Below, one piece after another: positions 1 through 7,446 of a stretch of DNA of 64,000 nt. The stretch spans positions 1-64,000 of the forward strand of contig JANXXU010000038.1 in assembly GCA_025350465.1 (NCBI GenBank), in the 5' to 3' direction. The DNA comes from Alphaproteobacteria bacterium. GTDB lineage: Bacteria > Pseudomonadota > Alphaproteobacteria > Micropepsales > Micropepsaceae. How positions within the stretch are numbered: position 1 is the stretch's first letter; every line of letters begins with the position of its first letter. Made by a program: the position numbers and the translations under genes. The notes beneath the pieces are model-generated. The model worked only from the letters and a program-made list of their open reading frames with translations. It had not been told where the DNA came from and did no database searches.

Positions 1-53
1 ATCCGCCCCTCAAAACCGCCGCGCGGGAAGTTCCTCGCGTCTCACCTGAATAC

Positions 54-141
54 GGATGGGTGGCAGAGTGGTCTATCGCACCGCACTCGAAATGCGGAGT
101 ACGGCAACGTACCGTGAGTTCGAATCTCACCCCATCCGCCA
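54..141 (+). tRNA. tRNA-Ser (anticodon CGA)
   Basis: The cloverleaf can be folded by eye. A 7-bp acceptor stem pairs GGATGGG (54-60) with CCCATCC (131-137), followed by discriminator G138 and an encoded CCA at 139-141. The anticodon stem CCGCA/TGCGG encloses the loop CTCGAAA with anticodon CGA at 88-90, which reads UCG serine codons. A long variable arm (98 to about 114) and the G discriminator are both serine hallmarks. No integrase or attachment-site repeat was seen beside it. Confidence 0.96.
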
Positions 142-228
142 AACAAAACGACCCCAACCGCGCCTCGCTTGTAAGCCCTGCGCCGAGCATTCAAAACGAC
201 CGCCGGTCTTTGAATTGCTGTATCCCAA

Positions 229-1047
229 TCAGTAGATGCCGGGCACGAGCCGCGCCGTGGTTGACATGTAATTCCGATATTCCGGGAATGTGTTCGACAG
301 CACGCGTTCCTCATTTTTCATACGCTCGAGCTGAAAGACGCATTGGAACGCCACCAATGCCAACGCCAGCGGCGAGAAATATTGCAATGTGATGCCTGCA
401 ACAGCCACGGCTTCCGTCAGGTAGAGGGGGTGACGAACCCACCGATATGGCCCGGTCGTAACCAGTCGGCGCGCTTGCGGAAGCATACTGAGAGAGCGAC
501 CAAGCGACAGAGCGACGTAGATCGCAAACAAGGTTCCGCAAAGGACAAGTATTGCGGACGTGAGCGAAAGGTATGCCGGCAGCTCGCGGGCGGGGAGCAA
601 TACCAATCCGACGCTGAGATACGTTCCCGCAACGGCCGCAAAGCGTGGATAAAGCCCGCCGATTCTTGCTCGGGGCTTGTGACGTAGCGCCAATAGACAA
701 GCAAGTACGCCGAAGAAAACGGGAGTCGCTATTCTAGATGCGAGACTTGTCAGCGAGCAAAAGTCAGCCGTCGCAAAATTCGTCTCCGCAATCTGTTCGC
801 TCAAGGCAGGAAGCTGATGCGCAAGGCAGAAGCCGTACCATGTGAAAAACGGTACCGTTGAGAGCAAGTCGTAAAGCTTGCTGCCTTGGAACGCTTCGAG
901 GGCGACCTTGCACCTTTTGAAAAGGGAGCCGCGTCCCGCAGCATCGGCGGTTGCACCCTTAGTCGGCGCCTGCGGTCCCATTGGAGTCCGGCCTGTGGCA
1001 GCGTAGAGCACCCACATTGCGGCCTCAGAGTGAACGGGAGGTTGCAC
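229..1047 (-). CDS. Isoprenylcysteine carboxyl methyltransferase-like membrane protein
   Basis: A 272-residue membrane protein. Several hydrophobic segments are visible between residues 55 and 230. Near the C-terminus it carries the signature GPYRWVRHPLYLTE, followed by an ERxxxxEE-like stretch (LERMKNEERVL). This is the SAM-binding signature of the ICMT/PEMT family of integral-membrane methyltransferases, which also includes NnrU-like and MddA-like proteins. The substrate cannot be read from sequence. The N-terminal ~45 residues are polar and low in complexity, and later in-frame Met codons (residue 11 or 23) are alternative starts. It is a single gene between the tRNA and the lactone oxidase, transcribed in the same direction as the latter. 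Confidence 0.75.
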   Translation of the reverse strand: MQPPVHSEAAMWVLYAATGRTPMGPQAPTKGATADAAGRGSLFKRCKVALEAFQGSKLYDLLSTVPFFTWYGFCLAHQLPALSEQIAETNFATADFCSLTSLASRIATPVFFGVLACLLALRHKPRARIGGLYPRFAAVAGTYLSVGLVLLPARELPAYLSLTSAILVLCGTLFAIYVALSLGRSLSMLPQARRLVTTGPYRWVRHPLYLTEAVAVAGITLQYFSPLALALVAFQCVFQLERMKNEERVLSNTFPEYRNYMSTTARLVPGIY

Positions 1048-1165
1048 CTACCAAACTTGTACGGACATCGCGTCGAACGGCCGCAGCATTTCGCGTTCAC
1101 GGTTAGCGCACGTTCGACGGCGCAGGCGGCAAAGGCTCCTCGGAGGCTCAGCCTGCCGTTGCGCC

Positions 1166-2578
1166 TCAACTGTTGGCGGTGCCGAAGATTCCCGTCAGAT
1201 GGGAATTGAGAAATCGCCCGGACGCGTCGTGTTCGGCGCGCAGCGCCGTAAAGTCACGCCACTGCGGATAGAGCGCCTGGAAATCGCGGGCCTTCAAGCT
1301 GTGCAGCTTCCCCCAATGCGGCCGGCCGTCAAAGCTGCGGAAAATCGGTTCGATCTCGCTGAAGAAGAACGAGTGATTTTGCGTGTGGCCCATATGAACG
1401 GCGATCGACGCCGACGCGCGTTTGTAAAACGGGCTGAGCCACGCATCGTCGGCATCTATGAAGCGCGCTTCGATCGGAAAATAGACCTCGTCGTGACGTT
1501 CGACGGCGGCGATCACTTTTTCCAAGCATGGCCGCAGCGCGTCGCGCGGCAGGTGATATTCCATTTCGTTGAAGCGCTTGGGCCGGTCCGTCGAGAGGAG
1601 CCGCCACGCGGGCCCCACCGCGGTCTCCGTTTCTTGGTTGGCGATAAGACCCTTTCCCACCATGCGCCGCAGCCACGGCGCCCAAGCCAGCCAATCACGC
1701 AGCATCATGAGCTGCTCGGCGCCCTCGTTCTCGGCGTTCGGTTTGCGCTGCGTATCAGGTTCGCTTGTCTCGTTGTGACCGATGCAATAGGCCGTGCCGG
1801 TCGACGTGACGTAATAAAATTCGAAGTGACGAAAGTCGCGGCTGTGCGTTTCGCTTGCAGCCAAGGCGCTTGCGATCGGCTCAAACCACGTTTGGCGTTT
1901 GACACGCAAAGGTGCCCGGTTCTGCAGGCGCACTTGTGTGACGATGCCCAGCGCGCCGAGCGAAACGCGCGCAGCGGCGAACAGCTCCGGATTTTCGGCG
2001 GCGTCGCACTCGATGACCTTTCCGTCGGCCGTCATCAGCTGCAATCCGGTCACGGCGCTGGCGAGCGAGCCGAGGCTCCGTCCTGTGCCGTGCGTCGCCG
2101 TTGAAATCGCACCGGCCAGGCTCTGCTTGTTGATGTCGGGTAATGCGTTCATCGACTGGCCGAGGCGCTCGAGCATTTCGCCCAAAGCGAAAAGGCGAAC
2201 GCCGGCGCCAACAGTCGCCGTGAGATTGTGCGGATCGTGCGAGACGAGTGCGTTGAGCCGGTCCAACGACACTATTGTCCCGGAGGTCGGCACGAGCGCG
2301 GTGAAACTGTGACCGGCTCCCACCGGTCGAATTGGACCGGATGCACTGCGAACGACATGCTGCAGCTCGTTCAAGTCAGCCGGAACGGCGATTGCATTCG
2401 GGATGCAGCTTTGCAGCCCGGACCAATTGCTCCAGCGAATCTTGCCCGGCGGAACAGGCGGCAATGCCGGTTCAGGAGGATCGCCGGCTGAGAGGGCATG
2501 CCGCGTTAGCGCCGTGCCGCCAAGCAGGGCGGTCGCGCCAAGGCCTCCTGCAATCATTGCTCTGCGTGTGACAATCAT
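1166..2578 (-). CDS. Tat-exported aldonolactone oxidase (D-arabinono-1,4-lactone / L-gulonolactone oxidase family)
   Basis: An FAD enzyme of the VAO/ALO family, expected to oxidise an aldono-1,4-lactone. The preferred ATG at 2578 overlaps the upstream cytochrome stop as ATGA and gives a 470-residue protein. It begins with a twin-arginine signal (TRRAMIAGG), so export to the periplasm is likely; a longer in-frame start at 2779 lies inside the cytochrome gene and is rejected. The FAD domain contains GAGHSF, where the His is the usual covalent flavin-attachment residue, and the C-terminal ALO domain contains RPHWGK. Translational coupling to a c-type cytochrome suggests that electrons leave to that cytochrome rather than to O2; this is inference. 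The sugar substrate is unknown. Confidence 0.85.
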   Translation of the reverse strand: MIVTRRAMIAGGLGATALLGGTALTRHALSAGDPPEPALPPVPPGKIRWSNWSGLQSCIPNAIAVPADLNELQHVVRSASGPIRPVGAGHSFTALVPTSGTIVSLDRLNALVSHDPHNLTATVGAGVRLFALGEMLERLGQSMNALPDINKQSLAGAISTATHGTGRSLGSLASAVTGLQLMTADGKVIECDAAENPELFAAARVSLGALGIVTQVRLQNRAPLRVKRQTWFEPIASALAASETHSRDFRHFEFYYVTSTGTAYCIGHNETSEPDTQRKPNAENEGAEQLMMLRDWLAWAPWLRRMVGKGLIANQETETAVGPAWRLLSTDRPKRFNEMEYHLPRDALRPCLEKVIAAVERHDEVYFPIEARFIDADDAWLSPFYKRASASIAVHMGHTQNHSFFFSEIEPIFRSFDGRPHWGKLHSLKARDFQALYPQWRDFTALRAEHDASGRFLNSHLTGIFGTANS

Positions 2579-2958
2579 CGCGCCTCCCGTTGTGCCATAA
2601 AAAACGTCAAGCGCCTTAGATCGTCGTCTGTGCAGTCGAAACATTGTCCGTGACCGGGCATGGCTTTGAACCCCGCTCGCACGTGAGCGAGCAATGTATC
2701 GCCGCCCTGAGCGAACCGACCGTTCCAGGCGTGAATATCTCCGACGAGCGGAGCTCCCGACTCGGGATTGATGTGGCAAACGCGGCAGGATCGTCCGAAT
2801 TTTTCGGCGAGCTGAGGGTCGCTCGGCGCAAGTGACTCAGCGCGCCGGACTCGTTCCGCCAGGGTCGGTCCGGAGTCGTTTCCGCATGCCGCCAGCGAGA
2901 GCAGCACAATCGCCACCGCGAGTCCGGTCGTGACAAATTCGGCGCGCACTCTGCTCAT
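2575..2958 (-). CDS. c-type cytochrome lipoprotein, probable electron acceptor of the lactone oxidase
   Basis: A small monoheme cytochrome with one CxxCH motif (CRVCH) and a probable distal Met (FKAMPGHGQC), followed by a CFDC pair like that of the cytochrome c5 family. The N-terminus has a basic start, a hydrophobic stretch and a lipobox (LSLAAC), so it is probably a periplasmic membrane-anchored lipoprotein. I chose the ATG at 2958 because it directly precedes the signal sequence. An ATG at 2997 would add 13 residues and falls inside an FNR-like box. Its stop overlaps the lactone oxidase start by 4 bases, so the two are one translational unit. Confidence 0.85.
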   Translation of the reverse strand: MSRVRAEFVTTGLAVAIVLLSLAACGNDSGPTLAERVRRAESLAPSDPQLAEKFGRSCRVCHINPESGAPLVGDIHAWNGRFAQGGDTLLAHVRAGFKAMPGHGQCFDCTDDDLRRLTFFMAQREAR

Positions 2959-2996
2959 CGATATCGAACCAGTAGGAGATTGCTCGTCCAACCACA

Positions 2997-3010
2997 TTGA
3001 CGTGCATCAA
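2997..3010. promoter_or_regulatory. FNR/Dnr-like box, one mismatch
   Basis: TTGACgtgcATCAA differs from the TTGAT-N4-ATCAA consensus at one base. It is centred about 45 bases upstream of the cytochrome start codon. Spacing to that start is tight for a class II activator site, so a weaker or different role is possible. Confidence 0.5.
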
Positions 3011-3184
3011 AAACCATCGCCTCGCCCTTTATCCAGGTCGCGCTTACCGTGTGGGTCGCAACGTTCCTGACGATGTTGCTGTCGCACTGTGGCGCAGCAT
3101 TCAACGCTGCGTCAGTGCCCCGTTGATAATGCGCGATCTAAACTGCGACCGTGCCGTCATGTCGCGTCATTTCGGCCGGCGCGT

Positions 3185-3198
3185 TTGATTCAGATCAA
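3185..3198. promoter_or_regulatory. Perfect FNR/Dnr box upstream of the acyl-CoA dehydrogenase operon
   Basis: TTGATtcagATCAA is an exact match to the FNR/Anr/Dnr/FixK consensus dyad. Its centre (3191.5) predicts a class II transcription start near 3233, which would leave a 40-base leader to the ATG at 3273. The Crp/Fnr regulator at 13666-14358 carries the matching E--SR recognition helix. Confidence 0.82.
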
Positions 3199-3212
3199 GA
3201 GCCTTCATCCTC

Positions 3213-3235
3213 ATGACTGACAAATTGTCAGTCAT
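3213..3235. promoter_or_regulatory. Perfect 11+1+11 palindrome, probable TetR-type operator
   Basis: The half-site ATGACTGACAA is followed by one central A and then by its exact reverse complement TTGTCAGTCAT. Such long, tight dyads are typical of TetR-family operators. It lies 14 bases downstream of the perfect FNR box, where the -10 region and transcription start should be, so a bound repressor would block the promoter. It does not resemble the operators of the phenylacetate block, and no matching TetR gene is adjacent. Confidence 0.7.
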
Positions 3236-3272
3236 CCGGAACAAGGTCTTCCGGACGAGCAGGAGGCTTCCT

Positions 3273-4532
3273 ATGCTTGACCGGCCGGCCATATCCGCGG
3301 GCGTCTTTGACCCATCATCAGCATCGCTGCTTGATCCGCCACTTACCGATGTACAGATCTCGATGCGAGACGGCTTGCACCGGTTCGCCGCCGAGGTGAT
3401 GCGACCGGCGGGACGCGCTCTCGATCGCATGAGCGCTGACGAAGTCATCGCAAAGGGTTCGCCCTTTTATGCGGTGCACGAACAATACCGGGCGTTCGGC
3501 CTCAACCAGTCCGCGATGGCGGAGCTGCCGGCGCAGGAGGCCGCGCTCCTTCAGGCCCTCGCCTATGAGGAAATGGGTTGGGGCGATTCCGGCCTTGCAA
3601 TCTCGATCGGCGTCAACGCCATGCCAGCTTCCGTGGCGCGCGTGTTGGGCGTCCCCGAATTCGCTGAACGCTTTCCAGAGACGAAATTCGGATGTTGGGC
3701 AATCACGGAGCCCGACCATGGCAGCGACATGCTCGACTCGACACGCCAAGCGTTTGCGAACAACGGTCAATACGGTCGCCCCAGTTGCCTCGCGCGCCGT
3801 GTTGGCGGCGATATCGTGCTGTCGGGGCAGAAATCGGCATGGGTTTCGAATGGAGCGATCGCAGAGCAAGCGGTGCTCTTCAGCCTTTATGACGACGGCA
3901 AGACCGGCATTCGCGGTTGCGTCCTCTATGTGCCACTCGGGGTGAAAGGCGTGAGCCGCGGCCGCCCCTTGGAAAAGCTCGGGCAACGCGCGCTCCCGCA
4001 AGGGGAGATATTCTTTGATGAGGTAAAGCTGCCGGCCGACTGTCTAGCGGCCGGCCCGGACGAATATCACGACGCGCTTTACGACACGCTCTGCCTTGCC
4101 AACAGCAGCATGGGCTCTCTGTTCGTCGGCGTCGCTCGCGCCGCTTTCGAGCACGCGCTCGCTTACGCGCACGAGCGCAAGCAAGGCGGCGTCGCAATTT
4201 TCCAGCATCAGAACGTGAAAGCCCGGCTGTTTTCGATGTACCGTAAGGTCGAGGCGGCACGCGCGCTTGCGCGCCGCGTGGCGGTGGCGAACGCAACCGC
4301 GGCAACGCCTGCGCTGCAAGGTGCGATCGCGTCGAAGATAACGGCAACGCAAACGGCGTTCGAGGTTGCGAGCGAAGCGATCCAGATCTTCGGCGGTGCC
4401 GGCATGTCGCGCGAGTATCCCGTCGAAAAGCTTCTGCGCGACGCACGTGCGTCGATGATCGAAGACGGATGCAACGAGCTGTTGGCGATCAAGGGCGGGT
4501 CCCAACTGATAAACGCGGCACGGGCGAACTGA
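3273..4532 (+). CDS. Acyl-CoA dehydrogenase family protein
   Basis: A 419-residue flavoprotein that should introduce a 2,3-double bond into an acyl-CoA. The ATG at 3273 has a strong Shine-Dalgarno (AGGAGG, 3261-3266). An ATG at 3213 lies in the operator palindrome and would need 20 extra residues. The FAD/substrate motif WAITEPDHGSDM is present, as are the C-terminal FGGAGMSREYPVEKLLRDAR helix region and the loop MIEDGCNE. In the loop, Asp appears to occupy the position of the catalytic Glu of MCAD-type enzymes (usually YEGT). It is the first gene of a five-gene operon (thiolase, CoA ligase, reductase, ThDP enzyme). The substrate is unknown. Confidence 0.88.
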   Translation: MLDRPAISAGVFDPSSASLLDPPLTDVQISMRDGLHRFAAEVMRPAGRALDRMSADEVIAKGSPFYAVHEQYRAFGLNQSAMAELPAQEAALLQALAYEEMGWGDSGLAISIGVNAMPASVARVLGVPEFAERFPETKFGCWAITEPDHGSDMLDSTRQAFANNGQYGRPSCLARRVGGDIVLSGQKSAWVSNGAIAEQAVLFSLYDDGKTGIRGCVLYVPLGVKGVSRGRPLEKLGQRALPQGEIFFDEVKLPADCLAAGPDEYHDALYDTLCLANSSMGSLFVGVARAAFEHALAYAHERKQGGVAIFQHQNVKARLFSMYRKVEAARALARRVAVANATAATPALQGAIASKITATQTAFEVASEAIQIFGGAGMSREYPVEKLLRDARASMIEDGCNELLAIKGGSQLINAARAN

Positions 4533-4553
4533 AAGTCGAGGGAGCCAAGCGTC

Positions 4554-5786
4554 ATGAACGCACATGCAATCATCGCCGGCGTTGGCATGACCGATTTCGG
4601 CAAGTTTCCGGATCGCGGGCTGAAGTCGCTGGCGGGCGAGGCGATACGCGGCGCTCTCGCCGATGCAGGATTGCGGCCTGACGAAGTCCAAGCCGCTTAT
4701 ATGGGCAACGCCGCCGCCTCGCTCATCACCGGCCAGGCGATGATCGCAGGCCAAGTGATCTTGCGCAGTGTCGGCATCGGCCGCATCCCGGTGGTCAACG
4801 TCGAAAACGCTTGTGCCACATCCGCGACCGCCTTTCAGCAAGCCGAACGCATGATCGCCTGCGGGCAATACGAGGTCGTGCTGGCGGCGGGATTCGAAAA
4901 ACTCTTTCACAAGGACAAGGCGCGTACCTTTTCGGTCTTCATGGGTGCGATCGACGTGGAAGCAATTCCCGAATTCTTGGCGTCGCTCAACAAGAACAAG
5001 AAGCCGGAGACCGAAGGCGCAGCTGCCGGCGACAAGCGCTCGGTGTTCATGGACATCTACGCCGCCGCCGCGCGCCGGCACATGCAGCTCTACGGCACGA
5101 CCGCACGCCATTTCGCGATGGTGTCGGCGAAGAACTCGTATCACGGGAGTCTCAATCCTCACGCGCAGTACCGCGAAGTGCTGGGCGTGGACGAAGTCTT
5201 GGCGGCGCCGCCGGTCGCGCCCCCACTCACCTTGCCAATGTGCGCACCGATCGGCGACGGCGCCGCGGCAGTAGTTCTCGTCTCCGAGAAAAAGGCGCGG
5301 GCGATGGGGTTGAAGCAAGGCGTGCGGGTGCGATCCAGTGTTTTGGCGTCGGGATGGGATGGTTCGGGAAGCGAGACGGAGTCCGTCGTCGAATATGCGG
5401 CGCGCAAGGCCTACGAAGCGGCTGCGGTCACGCCCCGCGATATCAACGTCGCGGAGGTTCACGATGCGACCGCGCCCGCGGAGATCCTTTGCTACGAAGC
5501 GTTGGGTATGGCGAAGAAGGGCGAGGGCGCGCGGCTCGTCGAAGACGGGACGACGCGCTTGGGCGGTCGCATACCGGTGAATACGTCGGGCGGCCTGTTG
5601 CGCAAGGGACATCCGGTCGGTGCCACGGGAGCCGCGCAGATTTTCGAATTGTGCGAGCAACTGCGCGGCCGCGCCGGGGCGCGCCAAGTCGAAGGGGCGC
5701 GCTTGGGCCTCGCGGAGAATGGCGGCGGGTTTATCGGTTCGGACGCTGCGGCAGTCGTCGTAACGGTGCTTGAGAAGACAGGGTGA
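4554..5786 (+). CDS. Thiolase (SCP2-like acetyl-CoA acyltransferase)
   Basis: A 410-residue condensing enzyme, probably acting thiolytically on a 3-ketoacyl-CoA. The nucleophilic Cys is Cys87 in NVENACATS. The C-terminal half has the VAEVHDAT motif and LLRKGHPVGATG with the conserved His, the pattern of the SCP-x/lipid-transfer thiolase branch that lacks the classical second Cys. It follows the dehydrogenase by 21 bases and overlaps the CoA ligase by 4 (GTGA), which indicates one transcript. It could equally be a non-decarboxylating lyase-type thiolase of branched or cyclic acyl-CoA catabolism. Confidence 0.87.
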   Translation: MNAHAIIAGVGMTDFGKFPDRGLKSLAGEAIRGALADAGLRPDEVQAAYMGNAAASLITGQAMIAGQVILRSVGIGRIPVVNVENACATSATAFQQAERMIACGQYEVVLAAGFEKLFHKDKARTFSVFMGAIDVEAIPEFLASLNKNKKPETEGAAAGDKRSVFMDIYAAAARRHMQLYGTTARHFAMVSAKNSYHGSLNPHAQYREVLGVDEVLAAPPVAPPLTLPMCAPIGDGAAAVVLVSEKKARAMGLKQGVRVRSSVLASGWDGSGSETESVVEYAARKAYEAAAVTPRDINVAEVHDATAPAEILCYEALGMAKKGEGARLVEDGTTRLGGRIPVNTSGGLLRKGHPVGATGAAQIFELCEQLRGRAGARQVEGARLGLAENGGGFIGSDAAAVVVTVLEKTG

Positions 5787-7420
5787 GTGTCATGGCCGCG
5801 ACAGTGCCAAGCGCAGTGCCTCCGATCCTCGCGCATTTCGTCCGGGCGAAATCGCAAACGCCGACCGATTTCAACGTTCTGACGTTCGTCGAAATCGCCG
5901 CCGACGGGTCTTTCCGCGACGAAGTCCGCACTTACCGAACGCTGTGGGAGAACGGCTGCAAAATGGCGAGTGCGCTTGAGCGCAAGGGCGTGAAGGCGGG
6001 CGACCGCTTCGCGCTCGTCATGCAAAACCACCCGGAATTCGTCGAGGCGATGATCGCCGCGTCGATCCTCGGCGCCGTGTTCGTCCCCGTTGACCCGCGT
6101 ACGAAGGGCGACAAGCTGGCGTACATGCTTGATTTCGCCGAGTGCTCGGGGGCGATTGTTGCGGACTATGCGTGGGCCAATCTAGCGGACGTGTTGGATC
6201 GACTCCCGCGCCTGAACTGGATTGCCACGCTTGGAAACAAACAAGGCGCGTCAACAGCAGAACCGAGGGCATTTCGGCTGGAAGCCTCCGTTGCCGGTAA
6301 CGCCACCGACATGCCGATACAATCCAACGATCCCGACGCCACGATGCAGCTTCTCTTTACTTCGGGCACGACGGGCGATCCCAAAGCAATCATCGCGACA
6401 CACCGGCGTTTCGTCGAGGGCGGAATGCTTGGATTGATGTTGGGGCTCAAGCCCGATGACCGTCTCTATACGGGCCTTTCTCTGACTCACGCCAACGCGC
6501 AGCTGATTACCCTGGGCATTGCGCTGGTTATGGGCCTGCCAGCCGTCATCAGTCGGAAATTCACCAAATCGCGTCTGTGGGACATCACGCGCTGGTACGG
6601 CTGCACCGTATTCAATTTGCTCGGCGGCATGACGGTCGAGCTCTATAGCCAACCGCCGAAGGAGCAAGACTCAAACAACCCCGTGCGCATGGTCTTGTCC
6701 GCCGGAATGCCGGCGGCGTTGTGGGAACGGTTCGCCAAGCGCTTCGGCGTGCAAATCTTCGAGTTCTACGGCGCGGCCGAGGGCGGCTTGACGCTCAATC
6801 CGCCGGGAGTAGGACCGGTTGGAAGTGTCGGCAGACCGCCGCCCAACCTTGAGCTGGCGATCTTGGACGATGACGGCAAACGGTTGTCCGCGGGAGAGGC
6901 CGGCGAAATTTGTTTCCGCCCGGCGGCCGGCGCGTCGCCCACCGTTCGCTATCTCAAGAACGACGATGCGTCGAAGAAGAAAACAGCCTCGGGTTGGTTG
7001 CATAGCGGCGATCTGGGGCACGTCGATGCCAACGGCTGGCTCTATTTCCATTGCCGCAAGGGTGATGAGATCCGCCGCAACGGCGAGTTCATATCCCCGG
7101 GCTTCGTCGAAAAAGCGATCGCGGAGCATCCGCAAGTTGCGGACGTATTCGTCTACGGCATCGCCGCTCGCAACGGCGCGCCAGGCGAACGGGATGTTGT
7201 CGCGGCGATCGTTCCGGTCGAGCGCGGATGGTTCGACGCTGCCTCGGTGTTCGCGCATTGCCGCCGCGTGCTTGAGCCGAATGCCGTCCCGACATTCCTC
7301 CAAGTCGTGCATGAAATTCCAAAGACTGCTTCGGAGAAACCGCAAGAGCGATTCTTGCGCGAACAATTGGCGTGCAGCGCAACCAACATCTACGCCGCGT
7401 CGGACGCGGCGGCAGCTTGA
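5783..7420 (+). CDS. Acyl-CoA ligase (AMP-forming, carnitine/crotonobetaine-CoA ligase-like)
   Basis: A 545-residue ANL-superfamily enzyme that should activate a carboxylic acid with ATP and CoA. The motifs appear in order: LLFTSGTTGDPK (P-loop), FYGAAEGG, GWLHSGDLG, RKGDEIRRNGEFISP, and a C-terminal KTASEKPQ carrying the usual catalytic Lys. The GTG at 5783 overlaps the thiolase stop; an ATG at 5792 is the alternative start. As the only ligase in this operon it probably supplies the operon's entry substrate. The acid cannot be inferred. Confidence 0.87.
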   Translation: MSVMAATVPSAVPPILAHFVRAKSQTPTDFNVLTFVEIAADGSFRDEVRTYRTLWENGCKMASALERKGVKAGDRFALVMQNHPEFVEAMIAASILGAVFVPVDPRTKGDKLAYMLDFAECSGAIVADYAWANLADVLDRLPRLNWIATLGNKQGASTAEPRAFRLEASVAGNATDMPIQSNDPDATMQLLFTSGTTGDPKAIIATHRRFVEGGMLGLMLGLKPDDRLYTGLSLTHANAQLITLGIALVMGLPAVISRKFTKSRLWDITRWYGCTVFNLLGGMTVELYSQPPKEQDSNNPVRMVLSAGMPAALWERFAKRFGVQIFEFYGAAEGGLTLNPPGVGPVGSVGRPPPNLELAILDDDGKRLSAGEAGEICFRPAAGASPTVRYLKNDDASKKKTASGWLHSGDLGHVDANGWLYFHCRKGDEIRRNGEFISPGFVEKAIAEHPQVADVFVYGIAARNGAPGERDVVAAIVPVERGWFDAASVFAHCRRVLEPNAVPTFLQVVHEIPKTASEKPQERFLREQLACSATNIYAASDAAAA

Positions 7421-7446
7421 ATGCAGATAACGAAAGGATCGACGTC

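Larger units (their letters stand above)
2959..3272. other. Divergent intergenic region with regulatory sites
   Basis: A gene-free stretch between the cytochrome (minus) and the acyl-CoA dehydrogenase (plus). It holds an FNR-like box at 2997-3010, a perfect FNR box at 3185-3198 and a perfect long palindrome at 3213-3235, each listed separately. No further coding potential was recognised between 3011 and 3184. Confidence 0.7.

Noticed and set aside
54-141. tRNA-Ser as an integration site of a genomic island
   Set aside because: No integrase gene or direct repeat of the tRNA 3' end was seen in the window.
3213-3272. ATG inside the palindrome as the start of the acyl-CoA dehydrogenase
   Set aside because: It would place the operator inside the coding region and has no Shine-Dalgarno, whereas the ATG at 3273 follows AGGAGG.
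4044-5687. 547-codon minus-strand open frame
   Set aside because: It lies antisense to the conserved acyl-CoA dehydrogenase and thiolase genes; the product is Arg/His-rich with no recognisable motif. It is a GC-rich shadow frame.
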